IMG/VR virus record: IMGVR_UViG_3300037427_000838 | Span: 1-64,000 of that record | Source of the DNA: a virus | Direction: 5' to 3' (one strand) | DNA length: 64,000 nt | Shown: positions 59,866 to 64,000 of the stretch, piece after piece | Layout: each line of letters starts with the position of its first letter | Position numbering within the stretch: the first letter of the stretch is position 1 | The notes under the pieces: model-generated | Told to the model about the DNA's origin: nothing | Seen by the model: the letters and a program-made list of their open reading frames with translations, nothing else | Databases searched by the model: none | Position numbers and translations under genes: made by a program

Positions 59866-60178
59866 ATATACGTTTGAAAATAAGAAGACAGGTAAGAAGT
59901 GGACAGATATGATGATGATTTCAGAAATGGAAGATTATCTAAAGAAGAATAAACATATTAGACAAGTACCTGTACCCATAAATATAGTTGCTGGCGTCCA
60001 AGGGATTTCTTATAGAGAAGACGGCGGTTGGAAAGATGTTAAACAAAAAATAGCAGAAGCACACCCAAATAGCTCTTTTGCTAAACATCATAGACGTAGA
60101 GGAACAAAAGAAATTAAAACGGACCAAGCAAGAGCTAGAGCAAGAATAAAAGCTAGACGACAAGGAGTACCAGATTAA
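59858..60178 (+). CDS. conserved phage protein, MPRYTFENKKTG family
   Basis: 106 residues from ATG 59858. The start MPRYTFENKKTGKKW with MMISEMEDYLKKNKHI matches a short conserved phage family (FmdB-like in its first strand but without zinc cysteines). The C-terminus is strongly basic (QARARARIKARRQG), suggesting nucleic-acid binding. Function unknown. Confidence 0.65.
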   Translation: MPRYTFENKKTGKKWTDMMMISEMEDYLKKNKHIRQVPVPINIVAGVQGISYREDGGWKDVKQKIAEAHPNSSFAKHHRRRGTKEIKTDQARARARIKARRQGVPD

Positions 60179-60567
60179 TGAGTAAAGATATACCAGACTT
60201 TATGCGTGGGTTTGATTTAGATAACGATTGGGGTTTCACTCCAGTATCATCTAAACCATCAGACACACCGAGCATTGATCCTAAAGTAGTAGAAGGAACA
60301 AACATTGAACTATCTAAAGTTAAGTCAGATGTTTCTACTATCAAAAGTATGATGAACGAAATTATGCAAATAGTGAACGATAAAGAAACGATAACAAAAG
60401 AAATTAGTGATGAAGAAACTAAAGCAAGGTTTAAAGATATTGAAAAGATTGTGTTACCGTTCTTATATAATTTACAAAAAAGTGATGAACCTTATATACA
60501 TTGGCCTAATAGAGGTCCAATTATTAAGGCGCAAATAGAGAAACTATTAAAACTAACAAGAGGATAA
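60178..60567 (+). CDS. conserved phage protein, 129 aa
   Basis: Acidic, with a disordered first third (MSKDIPDFMRGFDLDNDWGF) and a helical rest ending in IHWPNRGPIIKAQIEKLLKL, a tail I recall from cyanophage relatives. One-base overlap with the preceding gene. Unassigned. Confidence 0.65.
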   Translation: MSKDIPDFMRGFDLDNDWGFTPVSSKPSDTPSIDPKVVEGTNIELSKVKSDVSTIKSMMNEIMQIVNDKETITKEISDEETKARFKDIEKIVLPFLYNLQKSDEPYIHWPNRGPIIKAQIEKLLKLTRG

Positions 60568-60570
60568 TAA

Positions 60571-61041
60571 ATGAAATTAACCGAAAACTTTTCGTTGAAA
60601 GAAATGACTAAAAGCCAGACCGCTGAACGGAATGGTATTAGTAATAATCCTAGTGAAGACCATCAAGATAATTTAAAGAAATTATGTGAGAACATACTAC
60701 AACCAATTAGAACTCATTACGGTAAGGTAGTATCAGTATCAAGTGGTTACCGTTCACCAGAATTATGTGTTAAGATAGGTTCAAGCTTAAAATCACAGCA
60801 CGCCAAAGGCCAAGCCGCTGATTTTGAAATATTTGGGTTACCAAATGCTGAACTAGCAAAATACATCATTGACAATTTAGATTTTGACCAATTGATATTA
60901 GAGTACCACAATGTGGATGAACCTAATAGCGGTTGGATCCATTGCTCATATAAGAATTCAGAAGATAATAGAAAGCAGATATTAAGAGCTTATAGAAATT
61001 CTGATGGAAAGACGATATATGAGCCATATGACCCTAGCTGA
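60571..61041 (+). CDS. peptidase M15-type endopeptidase, putative endolysin
   Basis: 156 residues. VVSVSSGYRSPELCVKIG, SQHAKGQAADFEIF (His and Asp zinc ligands) and SGWIHCSY (third His) form the M15 (peptidase_M15_3) signature. Cleaves peptide cross-bridges. No signal sequence, so either released by a holin or carried in the tail. Second cell-wall enzyme of the window. Confidence 0.85.
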   Translation: MKLTENFSLKEMTKSQTAERNGISNNPSEDHQDNLKKLCENILQPIRTHYGKVVSVSSGYRSPELCVKIGSSLKSQHAKGQAADFEIFGLPNAELAKYIIDNLDFDQLILEYHNVDEPNSGWIHCSYKNSEDNRKQILRAYRNSDGKTIYEPYDPS

Positions 61042-61125
61042 GAGGTAAATACTCTTAATAATGAGCAAATAAAGGAACGTAAGAAACTTACCGACCATTA
61101 TATGCTACACAGGTCTATTTAAGCA

Positions 61126-61154
61126 TTGACAAAGTGCTAATATAATGTTATTAT
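61126..61154 (+). promoter_or_regulatory. sigma70-like promoter, predicted leaderless
   Basis: TTGACA, 17 bases, TATTAT. The start point predicted seven bases after the -10 is the A of ATG 61161. Confidence 0.75.
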
Positions 61155-61160
61155 AAGATT

Positions 61161-61322
61161 ATGAATATACAAAAGCAGATTACAGTATTAAAAGATACAA
61201 TCAAGTGGTTTAGAACTCAAATTGAACCACACGATTGTGGATGGATGTACACAACAATAGACGGTATCAAACACCGAATAAGTGATTTGAGAAAGAAATT
61301 GAGGAAACAAAATGGCAAGTAA
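61161..61322 (+). CDS. small hypothetical protein, 53 aa
   Basis: Begins MNIQKQITVLKDTIKWF; basic, helical. It is the first frame of a transcript that would begin at its ATG, and overlaps the exonuclease start by 11 bases, possibly coupling its translation. Confidence 0.55.
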   Translation: MNIQKQITVLKDTIKWFRTQIEPHDCGWMYTTIDGIKHRISDLRKKLRKQNGK

Positions 61323-62010
61323 ATTTTCTTGGGTTGATTTAGATAAAAATAAACTTCCAAAAACAAAAGGTAGACGTATAAACGGTTTTCGTTTTTATGA
61401 CGTTGATGGTAAAAACTATCCATCTATCACAACAGTTTTAGGTGTACAGAAAAAAGAAGGATTAGATAAGTGGAGAAAAGCAGTTGGTGAAGAAGCAGCC
61501 AATTGGGAAATGGGTAGAGCGGCACGAAGAGGTAAAGCAACTCATACACTTGTTGAACAATATTTAAGAGGTGAAACTCCTAGTATTAGGGACGTACTAC
61601 CTTTGGGTATGTTTAGATTAATGCTACCTTACATAGACCAAATTAATAACATACATTTACTAGAAGAGATTATGTATAGTCATAAATTGACTATTGCAGG
61701 TCAAGTAGATTGTGTCGCAGAATACAATGGCAAGTTATCAGTAATAGATTTCAAAACAGCAAACAAAGAACGACAAGAAAGTTGGATAGAAAACTATTAT
61801 ATACAAACTTGTGCTTATGCAATGATGTATGAGGAGATATTCGGTAAACGCATTGACCAATTAGTTATATTAATGGCAGGTGAAGATGGCACTATGCGTT
61901 CTTTTGTCAAGGATAGAAAATTATTTGAACCTAAACTTGAAGAATCTATAAAGTATTTTTATAAATACTATGAAGAACTAAACAAAGATAAAATCAAGCA
62001 AAATCATTAA
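61312..62010 (+). CDS. PD-(D/E)XK exonuclease
   Basis: 232 residues. RRGKATHTLVEQYL, AGQVDCVAEYNGKLSVIDFK (D ... D-x-K active site, about 129-147) and QTCAYAMMYEEIFG are the RecB/lambda-exonuclease-like motifs, close to the MGME1/cyanophage exonuclease group. Probably degrades host DNA or processes recombination ends. Confidence 0.85.
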   Translation: MASKFSWVDLDKNKLPKTKGRRINGFRFYDVDGKNYPSITTVLGVQKKEGLDKWRKAVGEEAANWEMGRAARRGKATHTLVEQYLRGETPSIRDVLPLGMFRLMLPYIDQINNIHLLEEIMYSHKLTIAGQVDCVAEYNGKLSVIDFKTANKERQESWIENYYIQTCAYAMMYEEIFGKRIDQLVILMAGEDGTMRSFVKDRKLFEPKLEESIKYFYKYYEELNKDKIKQNH

Positions 62011-62045
62011 CAAAGTGGCCTAAATTTTATCCACGAGAGGTCACT

Positions 62046-62453
62046 ATGTACAAGACAATAATATCACTAATTTTTGGAGCATTACTCTTAATGAGTACTG
62101 TTGCTATGGCGGAGCAAACACCAGAAACACCTAATACTATAGAACCATTACAGCCTGAACAAGACCAAATGGCAAAATTATATTGGATGTCAATGCCAGT
62201 TATTTGTGGTAAACAGGAATATGTTGAAGAGTATTTAAAACATCATAAATTTCTAATGGCTAATATGTCAGTTGGAAGAGAGAATGCAAAACCTGAAAAC
62301 CAAATTGTATATTACGTTACCTACTGGATATCAGAAGACTTTTCTCAATCAATAGCAGTAGTAACTAATATGGCAGGTACAGAATCTTGTATGATGTATA
62401 AGTCATTTGATTTACAATGGACTGAACCACCAAGATTAGGGAAAGATTTATAA
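62046..62453 (+). CDS. secreted protein, 135 aa
   Basis: Signal peptide (cut after about AMA, 22) and a soluble domain with two cysteines (about 54 and 117), similar in layout to other exported proteins of the phage. ACGAGAGG upstream. Not recognised. Confidence 0.65.
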   Translation: MYKTIISLIFGALLLMSTVAMAEQTPETPNTIEPLQPEQDQMAKLYWMSMPVICGKQEYVEEYLKHHKFLMANMSVGRENAKPENQIVYYVTYWISEDFSQSIAVVTNMAGTESCMMYKSFDLQWTEPPRLGKDL

Positions 62454-62454
62454 T
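62449..62454 (+). promoter_or_regulatory. possible -10 for the tmRNA precursor
   Basis: TATAAT overlapping the preceding stop codon; start predicted near 62461, just before the acceptor piece. No good -35 at 17 bases, so the assignment is weak. Confidence 0.3.
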
Positions 62455-62460
62455 GAATTT

Positions 62461-62705
62461 GACGTTGAAGAATAGATAATAACTAGTGAGGACGTGGGTG
62501 CGATTCCCACCACCTCCACCAATTCAAAACACATATAATAGTGTGCTTTAAGGGGGTGAGTTAGATTCGACTACTACTAAAACTATTTGGAGTTAAATCG
62601 CTGATAGCGTACTATCAAAACTATAAAAGCAAACGAAAGTTTAGCTCTTGCTGCCTAGTTACTAGGCAAACGGCGTTGTGTAGTACGTGGCAACAGAAAC
62701 TACAC
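62461..62705 (+). ncRNA. ssrA: circularly permuted (two-piece) tmRNA gene
   Basis: Order is reversed relative to one-piece tmRNA. Acceptor piece first: T-arm GTGGG-TGCGATT-CCCAC (62494-62510), acceptor 3' strand CACCTCC (62511-62517), ACCA (62518-62521). A 30-base spacer with a hairpin follows. Coding piece: acceptor 5' strand GGGGGTG (62552-62558, pairs with CACCTCC), TAGATTCGAC (D-loop), a helix-2 strand, pseudoknot at 62599-62616, tag ANESLALAA (62629-62655) with TAG stop in a GCCTAG-TTA-CTAGGC hairpin, and an H-type pseudoknot at 62675-62704. This layout is typical of alphaproteobacteria. It would rescue stalled ribosomes with SmpB. Mature ends are estimates. Confidence 0.9.
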
Positions 62706-62707
62706 AC

Positions 62708-62736
62708 TTTACATTTACTAGAAAATATGTTATAGT
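62708..62736 (+). promoter_or_regulatory. sigma70-like promoter, predicted leaderless
   Basis: TTTACA, 17 bases, TATAGT; predicted start coincides with ATG 62743. Overlaps the end of the tmRNA coding piece. Confidence 0.65.
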
Positions 62737-62742
62737 AACACA

Positions 62743-62958
62743 ATGAACTCAAAAGAATTTTCACTAATTATAGAGGACATAGTAAAGAAGCATAAAGAAC
62801 TATCTTATGTGGATGCTATTGTTAAATATTGTGATGAAAATAATATTGAAATTGAAACTACAGCACGTCTAATTACAAAACAACTCAAAGAAAAAATACA
62901 ACATCAATCAGCACAACTAAACCTGTTAAAAGGTGGTAAACCTGGAATGTTGCCATAA
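62743..62958 (+). CDS. gp33-like late transcription accessory protein (tentative)
   Basis: 71 residues. The pattern MNSKEFSLIIEDIVKKH, SYVDAIVKYCDENNIEIE, LITKQLKEKI and QLNLL resembles short cyanophage proteins annotated as T4 gp33-like co-activators, which bridge late sigma, polymerase and sliding clamp. The TATAAATA promoters in the window require such a factor. Assignment from recalled pattern only. Confidence 0.5.
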   Translation: MNSKEFSLIIEDIVKKHKELSYVDAIVKYCDENNIEIETTARLITKQLKEKIQHQSAQLNLLKGGKPGMLP

Positions 62959-63212
62959 TGAAGAAGTATAAAAACTATCAAGCATTTAAAGAATCACTAT
63001 TAGGTTTTAAATTACCTGATTTGTCTTTAGATATAAATGGTCTTAAAAGAATTTCTATACCTACAAGTGATACAATACCAGGTGCGTGTGTAAAAAGAAC
63101 TTTACCTAAAGTTACATTACCTGAAGGCAAGACAATTGGTCTAGCATATAACAAAGGTAATTATCAAGTTGTAGATAAATCAGATTTTGAAACTATGGGT
63201 AGAAAGATATGA
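62958..63212 (+). CDS. hypothetical protein, 84 aa
   Basis: Begins MKKYKNYQAFKESLLGF; basic, with Pro/Thr-rich middle. One-base and four-base overlaps with neighbours. Not recognised. Confidence 0.6.
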   Translation: MKKYKNYQAFKESLLGFKLPDLSLDINGLKRISIPTSDTIPGACVKRTLPKVTLPEGKTIGLAYNKGNYQVVDKSDFETMGRKI

Positions 63213-63826
63213 AAGTAGATTTTATAGATAAAATGGGAAGTGACCTATCAGTAGTAAACGCTGCTAGAGTATCATTTGCAAAAAGAAAAGAAGTACTTGA
63301 TGAGAAAGATGATAAGTTAATTAAATATTTGGCACATTGGGGTCATTGGTCACCATTTGCTCACGCTACAATGTCATTTAGAATTAAGGCACCAATATTT
63401 GTTGCAAGACAATTAGTTAAACATCAAGTTGGTTTAAGTTGGAATGAAGTGAGTAGAAGATATGTAGATGATGATCCAGAATTTTATATGATAGATGAGT
63501 GGAGAAGTAGACCAAAGAAGTCTATCAAACAAGGTTCAGGTGATAAACTTATAAAATTTGATATTACTCACGCTGTTGATACAGCAAAAGGAACATATCA
63601 CTATATGTTAGAGGAAGGTATTGCACCTGAAATGGCACGTATGATATTACCTCAAAATATGATGACCGAATGGATATGGTCTGGTAGTGTATATGCTTTT
63701 AGTAGAGTATGTAATTTAAGAACTAAATCAAACGCACAAAAAGAAACAGGAAGTGTAGCTGAACAAATGGCAAGTATTATGAGAGAACATTTTCCATTAT
63801 GCAGTAAGTATTTGCTTGACAAATAG
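63209..63826 (+). CDS. thyX: flavin-dependent thymidylate synthase
   Basis: 205 residues. ThyX motif as KHQVGLSWNEVSRRY (about 71-85; RHQxxSxNExSRRY with Lys for the first Arg), plus FAHATMSFRI and LRTKSNAQKE. Makes dTMP from dUMP with FAD and methylene-tetrahydrofolate. Complements nrdAB for dNTP supply. Confidence 0.93.
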   Translation: MKVDFIDKMGSDLSVVNAARVSFAKRKEVLDEKDDKLIKYLAHWGHWSPFAHATMSFRIKAPIFVARQLVKHQVGLSWNEVSRRYVDDDPEFYMIDEWRSRPKKSIKQGSGDKLIKFDITHAVDTAKGTYHYMLEEGIAPEMARMILPQNMMTEWIWSGSVYAFSRVCNLRTKSNAQKETGSVAEQMASIMREHFPLCSKYLLDK

Positions 63827-63844
63827 CAGTTATTGGTATATAAT
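63816..63844 (+). promoter_or_regulatory. sigma70-like consensus promoter
   Basis: TTGACA, 17 bases, TATAAT, starting inside the end of thyX. Predicted start about three bases before ATG 63854, so near-leaderless. Confidence 0.85.
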
Positions 63845-63853
63845 GAGAGATAT

Positions 63854-64000
63854 ATGAATATATTTTACCTAGATAAAGACGTTAATAAATCAGCAGAATA
63901 TCACAACGATAAGCATTGTGTTAAAATGATACTAGAGTATGCTCAATTACTATGTACTGCTCATTGGGAATTAGATGTATCAAATACAGTAATGAATAAT
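63854..64000 (+). CDS. conserved phage protein, N-terminal part (cut by window edge)
   Basis: 49 codons visible: begins MNIFYLDKDVNKSAEYHNDK and continues HCVKMILEYAQLLCTAH. I recall this N-terminus from a conserved, unassigned cyanophage family (pattern D-K-H-x-V-K-M-x-L-E-x-A-Q-L-L). The His/Asp/Glu pattern suggests an enzyme, but the rest lies outside the window. Confidence 0.75.
   Translation, partial: MNIFYLDKDVNKSAEYHNDKHCVKMILEYAQLLCTAHWELDVSNTVMNN

Noticed and set aside
1-64000. CRISPR array, insertion sequence, integrase or attachment site
   Set aside because: No regularly spaced repeats, transposase or recombinase motifs, or duplicated tRNA ends were seen; the content is that of a lytic myovirus.
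1-64000. Bacterial chromosome fragment
   Set aside because: Although formate dehydrogenase, curli, cyclase and tmRNA genes are cell-like, they are embedded without breaks among phage replication genes and T4-type late promoters.

Overview
This window is one strand of an AT-rich (about one third GC by eye) T4-like myovirus genome. It most resembles a marine pelagimyophage (SAR11/Pelagibacter phage) related to cyanomyophages. The reasons are: UvsX, gp41-type helicase, gp61-type primase, NrdA/NrdB, ThyX, a RuvC-like resolvase and many small proteins of the cyanophage/pelagiphage type; T4-type late promoters (TATAAATA); a curli-like cluster of the kind reported from pelagimyophages; and a host-like, circularly permuted tmRNA gene typical of alphaproteobacteria. 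Almost all genes are on the + strand, tightly packed with ATGA/TAATG overlaps. I see no integrase, transposon or CRISPR array, and the major capsid, portal and terminase genes lie outside the window.

Layout. 1-5.2 kb: two DNA methyltransferases (one cut by the window edge), UvsX recombinase, helicase, a 2OG-Fe(II) oxygenase and tRNA-Thr(UGU). 5.3-18 kb: late region with probable virion or virion-associated proteins, including a DUF6267-like protein with a ligase-like KWDG motif and a 910-residue kinase / nucleotidyltransferase / NMNAT-like fusion. 17.7-19.3 kb: membrane protein, holin-like and spanin-like genes. 19.5-20.7 kb: NAD-dependent formate dehydrogenase. 21-27.6 kb: a module of a minus-strand CHASE2-adenylate cyclase, CsgF, CsgG, a curlin-like repeat protein and a FecR-domain protein, with a T4-type late promoter in front of csgF. 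28.2-34 kb: primase, ribonucleotide reductase and resolvase. 34-46.9 kb: surface-sugar and metabolic island (glycosyltransferases, Gmd, ColD/RfbH-like dehydratase, sugar nucleotidyltransferase, purine nucleoside phosphorylase, GMP reductase, SET-domain protein, 2OG oxygenases). 46.9-64 kb: many small early-type genes behind sigma70-like promoters, a block of exported lipoproteins, glutaredoxin, a PLP enzyme, SprT-like protease, two peptidoglycan-active enzymes, an exonuclease, the tmRNA, a gp33-like gene and ThyX.

How it fits together. DNA synthesis (UvsX, helicase, primase, Nrd, ThyX, GMP reductase, nucleoside phosphorylase, nucleotidase) is typical of a lytic phage building AT-rich DNA. The strongest candidates for an unusual system are (i) the FecR + CHASE2-cyclase + CsgF/CsgG/curlin module, in which the cyclase is the only convincing minus-strand gene, (ii) the phage-borne two-piece tmRNA, and (iii) the apparent total absence of the tetranucleotide CATG, with GATC found only as GGATC or GATCC. 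Several early promoters also sit so close to the start codon that their mRNAs should be leaderless. All database-type statements here come from recognition of motifs, not from searches.
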